Shown: piece after piece, positions 45,640-54,516 of the stretch
How positions within the stretch are numbered: the first letter of the stretch is position 1
Layout: every line of letters starts with the position of its first letter
Assembly (NCBI GenBank): GCA_947497175.1
Contig: CANMFM010000004.1
Span: 806,001-870,000 of the forward strand
Direction: 5' to 3'
DNA from: an uncultured Aquimarina sp.
Lineage (GTDB): Bacteria > Bacteroidota > Bacteroidia > Flavobacteriales > Flavobacteriaceae
Length of the DNA stretch: 64,000 nucleotides
The notes under the pieces: model-generated
The model's database searches: none
What the model was told of the DNA's origin: nothing
Seen by the model: only the letters and a program-made list of their open reading frames with translations
Position numbers and translations under genes: made by a program

Positions 45640-46017
45640 CTAGTTTGGTTCAATCTCTTGTTTAACAAAATTTTGTAATATTACTTTGATTTTAGATTCG
45701 ATAAAAGAATACTCAGGCATTTCTTTTCCCGTAAATAAAAACATAAAAGTGAATGGATGGGTAGTGTTGGGTACAATATACTTATTTTTTCTATAACTTT
45801 CCCGTAATAAACGCTTTATACGATTACGATCAACCGCTTTTTTAAAATTGCGTTTACTCACAGAAACGCCGACTTTGATCGCAACATCACTTTCAAAAAG
45901 AGACTTTTTGTATACAAGGCGTATAGGATATTTAGAAATTGATTTTCCTTCAGAGAACAATAACTCTATTTCCTTACTACTTTTTAATTTCTCTCTTTTA
46001 TTAAAAGTTGCTTTCAT
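45640..46017 (-). CDS. rnpA: Ribonuclease P protein component
   Basis: A 125-residue basic protein from the ATG at 46017 (a GTG one codon earlier is possible). The signature RNRIKRLLRESYRKNKY is present around residues 60-76, preceded by VGVSVSKRNFKKAVD. RnpA assists the RNase P RNA in maturing tRNA 5' ends. In many bacteria it sits beside rpmH and dnaA; here it is next to an S41 protease instead, and no rpmH or yidD is visible nearby. Confidence 0.93.
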   Translation of the reverse strand: MKATFNKREKLKSSKEIELLFSEGKSISKYPIRLVYKKSLFESDVAIKVGVSVSKRNFKKAVDRNRIKRLLRESYRKNKYIVPNTTHPFTFMFLFTGKEMPEYSFIESKIKVILQNFVKQEIEPN

Positions 46018-46060
46018 CACGTGTTAAATGTAGTGATAAGATTCGTTTTACCGCATGTTA

Positions 46061-46094
46061 TAAAAAAACAGGCCTTAAGAAACGTAAAGCCTGT
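46061..46094 (-). terminator. Intrinsic terminator after the M1 peptidase gene
   Basis: On the minus strand ACAGGC and GCCTGT form a stem around a 15-base loop followed by TTTTTTT. It separates the MBL/S8/M1 operon from rnpA. Confidence 0.75.
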
Positions 46095-46124
46095 AATAAG
46101 GTATCCAATAGTAATGCGTGTCCT

Positions 46125-47966
46125 TTATCTAGCGTAGGTGTTATTGCTAGGGTTAATATCGGCCATAACGCTGCTAATATCGATTTTAATAGATTTTATT
46201 TCAGATTTTGGTTTATTAAGATCAAAGATATATGTAGGGTTCGTCCATGGCCAATCCGGTAAAACGGTTCTTTTTATTGCAGGAATTGGGTTTTCTTTTA
46301 TTCCTCTCATCATTCTGATGGGCATGTAAAAAGACTCAATAGAGCCATCATTATATTCTACATAAAGATCTATAGGCATAGGCATTAATCCAATACGTTC
46401 TAAGACTATCTTAGTACTATTGTTCTTATTTTCTGTGACCTCTTTAATTCCGTAGTCAATAGCATTTGTAGTCTTTGTCCAATCGGTTAAATACCAATCT
46501 AATTGAATGCCAGAAACTTTTTCTGCAACCCTTTTAAAATCATTAGGTGTTGGATGTTTAAATTTCCACTCATCAAAATATCTTTTAATTGTTTTTGCAA
46601 GATTATCTTCACCAATAATATATCCTAATTGTGAAAGAAAAACAGCTCCTTTAGAATAAGCTGATGCACCATAAGCAGAATTATGAGCATAACGATCTGC
46701 CTGTGTTGTTTGAGGTTGTTCTATTCCAGAAATAGCCAATTGATAATATCCATTATAGACTCCTCTTAACGAATTGGGGTTATTTTGTTTCATCACCTCG
46801 TTCATGGCCAACGTTGAAATATAACTTGTAAACCCTTCATCCATCCATTCGTGTTTGGCTTCGTTTGTTGCTAAAATATGCTGAAACCAAGCGTGGGCCA
46901 TTTCATGAGCAGTAACACCAACAAGACTCCCAAAATTTCTTTCTCCGGTAATTAGAGTACACATAGCATACTCCATACCTCCATCACCTCCTTGAATTAT
47001 TGAATATTGATCATATGGATATTTTCCTATTTTTTCGCTAAAATAAGTCATTAGTTCAGCAGCCTTTGGTTGCAAATCTTTCCAATTATCTTTTATATCT
47101 TCATTGTTTTTATAAAAAAAATGCAATGTAGGTCCGTTAGGCATTTTTAAAACATCATGCACATAATCAGGGTCTGCAGCCCATGCAAAATCATGAACAT
47201 TGGGAGCCTTAAAATGCCATGAGAGCTTTTTGCTCTTCTTTTTAACTTCAACTCCTTCTTTCTGATATCCATGTCCTATTTGATCAGGGTTTTGTAAATA
47301 TCCGGTACCCCCCAAAACATAATCCTTATCGATATTAATAGTAACGTCAAAATTACCCCAAACTCCATGAAATTCTCTAGCGATATAAGGGTCAGCATGC
47401 CAACCTTCAAAATCATATTCGGCCATCTTTGGGTACCATTGTGTCATTGATAATGATACACCTTCATTATTGTTGCGACCAGATCGTCGTATTTGTTTAG
47501 GAACCTGTCCGTTAAACTCCATATAGAACGTTACTTTTTCTCCTGGTATAATAGGTTTGTTTAGAGCAACTTCTAAAACCGTACCCGCAACCTTATAGGT
47601 TAAAGGCTTATCATTTTGGGTTAAAGAAGAGACTTTTAAATATCCGATTTCTTCAGGAGTTAGTGCGCTAATCTTACTTAATACTCTTGGGTCGGGATCT
47701 GGAAGGTTTTGAGAACGTATGTCCATCTCGCTTCCGGGTTGAAAGGCATTAAAATACAAATGATAAAAAACTTGTGTCAGGGTATCGGGAGAATTATTTG
47801 TATATACTAGTTCTTGCGTCCCTTTGTATTGAAAATTTTTGACATCCATGTCTACATTCATCTTGTAATCTACATGTTGTTGCCAATACGATGTGTTGTT
47901 TTGTGCAACCATACTTGTTGCAATAAATAAATAAACGAAAGCAATTTTCTTTACCATAATACTCAT
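46125..47966 (-). CDS. M1-family metallopeptidase (aminopeptidase-like)
   Basis: A 613-residue secreted peptidase with a signal peptide (1-21; an ATG at 47957 is an alternative start). The zinc site is complete: HEMAH followed 18 residues later by Glu in EWMDEGF. The usual exopeptidase motif GxMEN is replaced by GGMEYAM, so the free-amino-terminus binding may differ from classical aminopeptidases. The end of the protein contains an Ig-like beta domain. It should cut peptides in the periplasm or outside the cell. The gene starts 3 bases after the S8 protease gene and ends the operon. Confidence 0.92.
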   Translation of the reverse strand: MSIMVKKIAFVYLFIATSMVAQNNTSYWQQHVDYKMNVDMDVKNFQYKGTQELVYTNNSPDTLTQVFYHLYFNAFQPGSEMDIRSQNLPDPDPRVLSKISALTPEEIGYLKVSSLTQNDKPLTYKVAGTVLEVALNKPIIPGEKVTFYMEFNGQVPKQIRRSGRNNNEGVSLSMTQWYPKMAEYDFEGWHADPYIAREFHGVWGNFDVTINIDKDYVLGGTGYLQNPDQIGHGYQKEGVEVKKKSKKLSWHFKAPNVHDFAWAADPDYVHDVLKMPNGPTLHFFYKNNEDIKDNWKDLQPKAAELMTYFSEKIGKYPYDQYSIIQGGDGGMEYAMCTLITGERNFGSLVGVTAHEMAHAWFQHILATNEAKHEWMDEGFTSYISTLAMNEVMKQNNPNSLRGVYNGYYQLAISGIEQPQTTQADRYAHNSAYGASAYSKGAVFLSQLGYIIGEDNLAKTIKRYFDEWKFKHPTPNDFKRVAEKVSGIQLDWYLTDWTKTTNAIDYGIKEVTENKNNSTKIVLERIGLMPMPIDLYVEYNDGSIESFYMPIRMMRGIKENPIPAIKRTVLPDWPWTNPTYIFDLNKPKSEIKSIKIDISSVMADINPSNNTYAR

Positions 47967-47969
47967 TAA

Positions 47970-49658
47970 TTACTTAGATATTTTGTCGGCCATTATTAAG
48001 GCGTTATATAAGTTCACCATTTTTCCAGACTTAGATAATTCAGAAAAAGCAGATATGCCTGGTGTATCTGTACCAATGTTTACGGTAGCCTTTGTACTCA
48101 ACCCACTATCTATAAGAATCTGTTTTACCTGAGAGGCTTTGAGTTTTGGATAGTATGATCGTATTAATGCAGCTACACCAGCTACAGCTGGTGCAGCCAT
48201 AGAGGTTCCTTGTAGGTATTCATAAGAGTTGTTAGGAGTAGTTGACCATATTTTTACTCCCGGAGCAAAAACATCTACATTACTTTTTCCATAATTGGAG
48301 AAATCAGCTACTAGATCGGCGCCATATTTGTAATTTAATGCTCCTACCGTAATAAAGTTACTCGCAACTTCAGATGTATTATCAATTTGATCATTAGGAT
48401 AAACAGGTTTTTGATCAAGATCGATACCCTCGTTTCCTGCGGCGTTAACAATAAGTACATCTTTGGATTCGGCATATTGTATAGCTTCCCGAACCCACTC
48501 CGGGTGAGTACTATAGTATTTCCCAAAACTAGTATTTATTACTTTGGCTCCGTTATTAACAGCATATCGTATTGCTAATGCGATATCTTTATCATATTCA
48601 TCGCCATTGGGGACAGCTCGTATAGCCATTATTTTTACATTTTGAGCCACACCGTTCATTCCTTTTCCATTATTTCGCTCTGCAGCAATGATTCCCGCGA
48701 CATGGGTTCCGTGCTTTATGCCTTTTTTCTTAGGATCGTGTCCCATCACTTTATTATCTCCATAGTTGATATCAGTGATATCATCAACATTATCCCCTAC
48801 GGGCGCTCTTCCATCAAAGTCCAGATTAAGATTATAATTAAGTTGCTCGGTAAAATGCTCAACACCTTCTGTCAGGTTTTTAATAAAATCAGGAATCGTA
48901 TCACCCGCGTCTAAAAAACCAAACATCTGAGAAAGAAATGCAATGTGTTGCTGCATTTCAGGAGTTTTAGCTTCAAGAGCTAACAATTCTTGACTGGTAT
49001 AGTTTTCTTTACTTAATGCACCTGAAACTGCCTTATGAGAAATTTTAGATTGCTGAAGGATTTGCTCGTATTGCAACTTGTTTCCTGCAGCTTCTTGATA
49101 TTCTTTTTCAAACTCTGCTTTGGCTTCGATATATTGTTGATACTCATCTCGATTACTTTCTGCAATAGAAGCAAGGTTTTTGCCAGCATATTTTGGCTTC
49201 AATTTTTTAATAATTCTAACATACTCCAGGTTTTCATCCTCAGAGGTTCCTAAAAAATTCCACCCGTGAATATCATCAATATACCCATTATTATCATCAT
49301 CTTTTCCGTTACCCTTAATTTCTTTAGGATTGGTCCATACCACTCCGTCAAGATCTTCATGTTCGATGTCTACACCACTATCGATTACTCCAACAATTAC
49401 GGTCTGACCTTTTTTTGTTTTAATAATCTCATTATATGCTTTATCTACACTCATTCCTGGGATCGTATCAGAAACTAAATCACGAGCCCCCCAGTTTTTT
49501 AATTGAGAGTCGGTTAAATTTATATTTTTTAACGGAATAGAATCAATGTTTTCTATTGGGGTAGAAACAATTGCCGGAGCCCCGCAACTTGTAAGAAGAA
49601 TTGACGAAGCAATAGCAATAAGGGGTTTATTTGATAAGAAATTCATTTTGTATTTCAT
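47970..49658 (-). CDS. S8-family (subtilisin-like) serine protease, lipoprotein, with large insertion
   Basis: A 562-residue protease from the ATG at 49658 (ATG at 49646 also fits; a longer frame begins at 49676 and overlaps the MBL gene). It has a lipoprotein signal with lipobox LLTSC. Catalytic Asp in VIVGVIDSGVD, His in KHGTHVAGI and Ser in QGTSMAAPAVAG are intact. The Asp and His motifs lie about 220 residues apart instead of the usual 30-60, because of a helical, charged insertion of about 165 residues (YAGKNLASIAESNRDEYQQY ... FTEQLNYNLN). It probably works with the adjacent M1 peptidase in extracytoplasmic peptide breakdown. Confidence 0.93.
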   Translation of the reverse strand: MKYKMNFLSNKPLIAIASSILLTSCGAPAIVSTPIENIDSIPLKNINLTDSQLKNWGARDLVSDTIPGMSVDKAYNEIIKTKKGQTVIVGVIDSGVDIEHEDLDGVVWTNPKEIKGNGKDDDNNGYIDDIHGWNFLGTSEDENLEYVRIIKKLKPKYAGKNLASIAESNRDEYQQYIEAKAEFEKEYQEAAGNKLQYEQILQQSKISHKAVSGALSKENYTSQELLALEAKTPEMQQHIAFLSQMFGFLDAGDTIPDFIKNLTEGVEHFTEQLNYNLNLDFDGRAPVGDNVDDITDINYGDNKVMGHDPKKKGIKHGTHVAGIIAAERNNGKGMNGVAQNVKIMAIRAVPNGDEYDKDIALAIRYAVNNGAKVINTSFGKYYSTHPEWVREAIQYAESKDVLIVNAAGNEGIDLDQKPVYPNDQIDNTSEVASNFITVGALNYKYGADLVADFSNYGKSNVDVFAPGVKIWSTTPNNSYEYLQGTSMAAPAVAGVAALIRSYYPKLKASQVKQILIDSGLSTKATVNIGTDTPGISAFSELSKSGKMVNLYNALIMADKISK

Positions 49659-49659
49659 T

Positions 49660-50520
49660 TTAATTAAATATTTCATGGCACGTAAATACTTCTTTGAGCC
49701 TAACGCCTTTTTCTGTATGTTTTACGGTTATTATTTCATTATGAGCATCATGTTCCAAAAACAAATACCAACCTTGAGTAGCTGCATTATCAAGAAACAG
49801 TTTTTTTTCGTCTAAGGTCAATAGAGGTCTGGTGTCATACCCCATTACATAAGGAAGGGGTATATGACCGACTGTAGGCAGTAAATCTGCCATAAAAACG
49901 ATTGTCTTATTTTTATATTTGATGTGAGGAATCATTTGTTTTTCTGTATGCCCATCTACAAAGAGCACGCCAAACCCTAATTCTGAGTTTTTTTGAAACG
50001 CATTTTTGGTTCTTGACACAAAATTTAACTGACCGCTCTCTTGGATGGGTATTATGTTTTCTTTTAGAAAAGATGCTTTTTCGCGGGCATTAGGATTTGT
50101 GGCCCACAGCCAATGCTCTTCATTACTCCAGATATTAGCATTTTTAAACGCTAGTTCATAACCTGTCCTGCTGTTATTCCATTGTACTACCCCACCACAA
50201 TGATCAAAATGAAGGTGAGTTATAAAAACATCAGTTATGTCATCTCTATGAAATCCTATTTCTTTAAGAGAGGTGTCCAAACTATCATTTCCCCAAAGAG
50301 AATAATAGCTGAAAAATTTTTCAGACTGTTTGTCTCCCATTCCCGAATCTATAAGGATAAGTTTTTTACCGTCTTCAATGAGCAAACATCGTGCAGCAAT
50401 ATCAATAAGATTTTTATTATCTGCAGGGTTAGTTTTGTTCCATAAAACTTTAGGAACAACACCAAACATGGCACCACCATCAAGTTTAAAATTTCCAGCT
50501 TTTATGGGATATAATTTCAT
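49660..50520 (-). CDS. MBL-fold metallo-hydrolase
   Basis: A 286-residue protein with the metallo-beta-lactamase signature THLHFDHCGG (about 105-114), further ligands in DGHTEKQMIP and MADLLPTVGH, and LIDSGMGDKQ near residues 59-68. It resembles lactonase/hydrolase members of the family (for example N-acyl-homoserine lactonase-like or quercetinase-like groups) without a signal peptide, so it is probably cytoplasmic. The substrate is unknown. It is the first gene of the operon with the S8 and M1 peptidases. Confidence 0.9.
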   Translation of the reverse strand: MKLYPIKAGNFKLDGGAMFGVVPKVLWNKTNPADNKNLIDIAARCLLIEDGKKLILIDSGMGDKQSEKFFSYYSLWGNDSLDTSLKEIGFHRDDITDVFITHLHFDHCGGVVQWNNSRTGYELAFKNANIWSNEEHWLWATNPNAREKASFLKENIIPIQESGQLNFVSRTKNAFQKNSELGFGVLFVDGHTEKQMIPHIKYKNKTIVFMADLLPTVGHIPLPYVMGYDTRPLLTLDEKKLFLDNAATQGWYLFLEHDAHNEIITVKHTEKGVRLKEVFTCHEIFN

Positions 50521-50946
50521 ATTCTATCAAAATCTTTGCAAAATAGAAAAAATGATAAGGATCGAGATTTAATTTTTGGACTTTTTAACAATATTACACC
50601 ATATTGAATGTTATAACCGGTTTTTTACTCAATAATTGTGATTTAAATGCCGTCGGTTTGCCCTTAGTTATTTTTGGTAAAAGTAATAACCACTTTCAAT
50701 GTAATGTAAATTTTATGAACTCTTACCTACCTCTGTTGTATAATTTGGTCTAAAGGTATTTATACTACAATTGATAGCATAAGTACCTAAACAAAAGTGC
50801 TATTCATAATAAAGCATGTTTATCAGATTTGTGCTTAGATACTATACAAAGGTTTACTTTTTAAAACCAGGAAATAGAAGTTATTTCTGCTCGGTTCAAA
50901 AAAAATTACGATCTTTCAAAACCGTAATTTTGATTATCGAAAAAAC
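50521..50946. other. Intergenic region without a recognisable gene
   Basis: About 425 AT-rich bases between the divergent MBL hydrolase and antiporter genes. No coding frame with plausible composition and no RNA gene was recognised; promoters for both genes are expected here. TAATTTTG at 50925-50932 matches a -7 box but would leave only about 8 bases before the ATG. Confidence 0.5.
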
Positions 50947-52782
50947 ATGTTAGAGTTAGCAGGAATTATCATACTGGGTATTTTGGCCCAATGGGTAGCT
51001 TGGAAGTTTAAAATACCCGCAATTTTACCCTTAATTTTGATAGGGCTCTTAGTGGGGCCGGTGGCAACATTATTTACTAATGATGGTACTAAACTTATAC
51101 AACCTATCTGGAACGGGAAAGAAGGATTATTTCCTGGCGAAAGCTTATTTTATTTCGTGTCTCTTGCAATCGGCATCATTCTTTTTGAAGGAGGGCTCAC
51201 CCTTAGAAGAAGCGAAATCCTTAATGTAGGTCCGGTAATTTTAAAATTAATTACGGTTGCTGTGGCGGTTACTTTTTTTGGTGCAGGAATAGCGGCTCAT
51301 TTTATTTTTGACTTAACATGGCCCATTTCATTTTTATTCTCATCCTTGATTATAGTCACAGGCCCAACCGTAATCACACCTATCTTAAGAAATATCCCTC
51401 TAAAAAAAGATGTCTCCGCCGTTTTGAAATGGGAAGGAATATTAATCGACCCAATTGGAGCCCTTGTTGCTGTATTGGTATTCGAATTTATTAGAGTAGG
51501 AGGAGGCGAGGAGTTTACTATTACCGCTTTGATAGAGTTTGGTAAAATTGTACTTTTTGGATTCACATTTGGATTTGCATTTGCACACGGACTTGCTTTC
51601 TCTATCAAAAGAAAAATTATTCCACATTATCTGCTCAATGTAGTAACCCTGGCTGCAGTACTAGGCGTTTTTGTGGTATCTGATATTTTAGCACACGAAT
51701 CAGGACTGCTTTCTGTAGTAATAATGGGTATGGTGTTAGGAAATATAAATCTTCCTAACCTTAATGAAATTTTATATTTTAAAGAATCACTAAGTGTACT
51801 TTTAATATCAATCTTGTTTATTTTGTTGGCAGCCAATATCAATATCGAAGACCTTATGCTCGTTTACAACTGGAAAGCCATCGTGCTATTTGCTGTTGTG
51901 GTATTTTTGATACGACCATTGGGAGTGTTACTAAGCTCTGTAAATTCTGGTCTTAAAACTAATGAAAAACTATTTATAAGCTGGGTAGGACCAAGAGGTA
52001 TTGTCGCTGCGGGAATTGCTTCTTTGTTTGGTCTCAAATTAACTAAAATAGGCGAATCTGGAGCAGAGTACATCACACCGTTAGTTTTTATGATCGTACT
52101 GGGCACCGTATTATTAAACGCTACCACTGCAAGGTATTTCGCAAAATTAGTCGGTGTGTTCTTAAAAACATCCGAAGGAATTTTAATTATCGGAGCCTCT
52201 AAAATTTCCAGATTGATAGGGGTGTACCTCAAAAATAATAACCGCCATGTTGTTTTAGTAGATAATAACAGAAGCAACATAAATAAAGCCAAAGAATTAG
52301 GGCTAGAAGCTCTTGAAGGAAATATTTACGGGGATCGTCTTACAAATAACATTGAATTAAATGATGTGGGATATTTAATGGCTCTTACTGGGAATAGCGA
52401 CATCAATAAATATGCTATAGAAAAATTTAAAGGGCAATTTGGAGAGCATGGTGCATTTAGGCTAATAACATCTGAAGAAATGAAAAACCCCAACAAGAAT
52501 CCCCAAGAAGGGTTGTTTTCTCATACAGATGATTTTTATAAACTTATAGAACTCGCAGAAAGATATCCAAGTATTCAGGAGATAAAAGTTAAGGATAATA
52601 ATCATTATAAAAACCTGATAGAGATCACTAAAAAAGATAAAGATATTATTCCCTTGTTTATAAAAGATGCAAATAAGAAAATAAGAATTATCTCTTCATT
52701 TAGTGAAGAAATGGAACAGGTAGAAGAAGATAGTTTTTTGGCATATATAGGCAAACCTATTGATATCGAAGATGTTAAATAA
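50947..52782 (+). CDS. Sodium/proton antiporter with C-terminal TrkA-N (RCK) domain
   Basis: A 611-residue protein. The first ~390 residues form 11-13 membrane helices of the CPA1-type exchanger fold: LAQWVAWKFKIPAILPLILIGLLVGPV, LIVTGPTVITPILRN (ion-binding TGP), LKWEGILIDPIGALVAV (Asp-Pro pair) and SWVGPRGIVAAGIASLFG. A TrkA-N domain then begins with ILIIGASKISRLIGVYL and VLVDNNRSNINKAKELG, followed by a C-terminal region of about 100 residues. It should exchange Na+ or K+ for H+, gated by nucleotide binding, useful for salt and pH balance in sea water. Confidence 0.92.
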   Translation: MLELAGIIILGILAQWVAWKFKIPAILPLILIGLLVGPVATLFTNDGTKLIQPIWNGKEGLFPGESLFYFVSLAIGIILFEGGLTLRRSEILNVGPVILKLITVAVAVTFFGAGIAAHFIFDLTWPISFLFSSLIIVTGPTVITPILRNIPLKKDVSAVLKWEGILIDPIGALVAVLVFEFIRVGGGEEFTITALIEFGKIVLFGFTFGFAFAHGLAFSIKRKIIPHYLLNVVTLAAVLGVFVVSDILAHESGLLSVVIMGMVLGNINLPNLNEILYFKESLSVLLISILFILLAANINIEDLMLVYNWKAIVLFAVVVFLIRPLGVLLSSVNSGLKTNEKLFISWVGPRGIVAAGIASLFGLKLTKIGESGAEYITPLVFMIVLGTVLLNATTARYFAKLVGVFLKTSEGILIIGASKISRLIGVYLKNNNRHVVLVDNNRSNINKAKELGLEALEGNIYGDRLTNNIELNDVGYLMALTGNSDINKYAIEKFKGQFGEHGAFRLITSEEMKNPNKNPQEGLFSHTDDFYKLIELAERYPSIQEIKVKDNNHYKNLIEITKKDKDIIPLFIKDANKKIRIISSFSEEMEQVEEDSFLAYIGKPIDIEDVK

Positions 52783-52860
52783 GTGTACACGAAACAAGAT
52801 AACGGACCTTTATAACAGGTGTTTTTTATAGTGGTATGCTGCAAAAGACCGAAATTTTCT

Positions 52861-52868
52861 TATTTTTG
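52861..52868 (+). promoter_or_regulatory. -7 promoter box (TATTTTTG) for the Cys-rich lipoprotein
   Basis: Exact TAnnTTTG match 27 bases before the ATG at 52895. No clear -33 element was seen. Confidence 0.45.
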
Positions 52869-52894
52869 ACCCCATCTTAACCCAAAATAAGTAT

Positions 52895-53302
52895 ATGATG
52901 AAAAAACTTATGTATTTGGCTGTGTGTATCTTTGCCCTTGGATTTACCAGTTGTAAAAGTGATGACGATAGTTTCGATTGTAATGCCGGAGATCTTGTTT
53001 TAGCAGATGCGCTACTAAAATATATCGAAAACGGTACCACTGCCACCTGTGATGCCTATAAAACAGCCATAGAAAGCAGTCTGGCTAATAATTGCTCTTT
53101 AGATGCCGATGTAATAAAGGGTTTAAGAGAAGAGTTAAGAGTATTAGGAGACTGCACCTTTGCAGGAAGAGTTTGTTTAATCTGTACCAATAGTAATGTA
53201 GACGAAGAGGTTTGCAGAGGAGAAAACGGAAATGCTTTTATTGGCGACAGAGACTTAGAAATCCCATTTGAACGATATGTAGAACTTTCTAACTGTATTT
53301 AA
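52895..53302 (+). CDS. Cysteine-rich lipoprotein of unknown function
   Basis: A 135-residue protein with a lipoprotein signal ending LGFTSCKSDDDS; the Asp-rich residues after the Cys are typical of Bacteroidota surface-exposed lipoproteins. The mature part holds at least eight more Cys residues (FDCNAGD, ATCDAYK, NNCSLDAD, GDCTFAGRVCLICTNSN, EEVCRGE, ELSNCI), pointing to a compact disulfide-bonded domain. The family is not recognised. Either of two adjacent ATG codons can start it. Confidence 0.75.
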   Translation: MMKKLMYLAVCIFALGFTSCKSDDDSFDCNAGDLVLADALLKYIENGTTATCDAYKTAIESSLANNCSLDADVIKGLREELRVLGDCTFAGRVCLICTNSNVDEEVCRGENGNAFIGDRDLEIPFERYVELSNCI

Positions 53303-53341
53303 GGTTAGATAGATTTTAATCTTGAAGCAGTTTGTTTATAA

Positions 53342-54400
53342 CTACTTTTTAAAGAACCTCTTTTCTTTTATCAAATATAGGTACACAGGATAGTGATCAC
53401 TGTACCCACCTGTATACACACCATTAGAAAAACTACGATATGGGTAGCCTTTATATTTCCCATTTTTTGTCGTTAGATACGCAGCATTATATATTCCAGC
53501 CTTATAATACTGATAGGTTGCATAGTCTTTTCTTAATAATGCTTCAGAAATAATAATTTGATCAAAGATATTCCAACGATCTGCCCATGCCAAAGAACCA
53601 ATACCCTTTTTTGCAAGTTTAGCCATGGGATTATACAACCCCTTTAGCGATATATCTTTTTTATTGGATGCTGCAGATACTATCTTTTTTATACTAGGAC
53701 TATGTGGGTCATCATTAAAATCACCCATTGTTATAATTTTTGCATAAGGATCTATAGAAAAAAGAGAATCTATGATTTTTTTAGTTACTGTTGCTGCCTT
53801 ATTTCTTTTATAACGACTTTTGGCCTCTCCACCACGGCGAGAAGGCCAATGATTAACGATAATATGAATTAAATCACCATCTAGATACCCACTTACCAAT
53901 AATTGATCTCTTGTGTATATTCGCTTACCAGTATTAAGGTCATAAATCAAGACTTCATGTTTGCTACTGTTTCTGGGTTTGAATAATGATTTTTGATACA
54001 ATAACCCTACATCGATTCCTCTTCTGTCTGGAGAATCAAACTGAATAATGCCGTAGTTTTTTGAGAACAATGCTTTTTCATTAACCAGATCCTCCAGTAC
54101 TTTTCGATTTTCGATTTCTGCAACACCAATAATCACTGGTGAATTTTTAGTAAGATCAGTGCCAATATCAGAAATCACCCTGGCCATGTTCTTTAGTTTA
54201 TCTAAATATATCTCATATGTCCAATGATCTTTGCCCGTTGGAGTTCGATCATCATCAAAAGTAACAGGGTCATCTGCGGGATCAAAAAGATTTTCGAGAT
54301 TGTAAAAGGCAATAGTGTGAATTAAATATTCCTTTGTTTCTTGAGCATAAAGAAAAGAAGAAAACAAAACAGCAAACAGTAACCCCGTACCCTTTAACAT
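53342..54400 (-). CDS. Secreted endonuclease/exonuclease/phosphatase-family protein
   Basis: A protein of 352 residues from the ATG at 54400, chosen because it opens the signal peptide (MLKGTGLLFAVLFSSFLYAQ); a longer frame begins with TTG at 54430. Family motifs are present: FYNLENLFDPADD (metal Asn/Glu), GVAEIENRKVLEDLV, VNHWPSRRGG (catalytic His), GDFNDDPHSPS (Asp/Asn) and SDHYPVYLYL (final His). It should cleave phosphodiesters, most likely DNA, outside the cytoplasm. It has no type IX sorting domain. It is divergent from a TonB receptor and DUF5689 gene, a combination recurrent in flavobacteria. Confidence 0.9.
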   Translation of the reverse strand: MLKGTGLLFAVLFSSFLYAQETKEYLIHTIAFYNLENLFDPADDPVTFDDDRTPTGKDHWTYEIYLDKLKNMARVISDIGTDLTKNSPVIIGVAEIENRKVLEDLVNEKALFSKNYGIIQFDSPDRRGIDVGLLYQKSLFKPRNSSKHEVLIYDLNTGKRIYTRDQLLVSGYLDGDLIHIIVNHWPSRRGGEAKSRYKRNKAATVTKKIIDSLFSIDPYAKIITMGDFNDDPHSPSIKKIVSAASNKKDISLKGLYNPMAKLAKKGIGSLAWADRWNIFDQIIISEALLRKDYATYQYYKAGIYNAAYLTTKNGKYKGYPYRSFSNGVYTGGYSDHYPVYLYLIKEKRFFKK

Positions 54401-54516
54401 AATTAGTTTTTTATTTGAATTTATATTCAACTACAATGATAAAAAAACTCAGTATCGAAAAATGAAACAGGGATTTTTTATTCTTGCCCTGTATAAATTC
54501 ATGTAATTCTTTGAAA

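Noticed and set aside
45640..46017. rnpA taken as proof that oriC is next to this window segment
   Set aside because: No rpmH, yidD or dnaA is present beside it, and in this phylum rnpA is often away from the origin. The parS cluster is the better clue.
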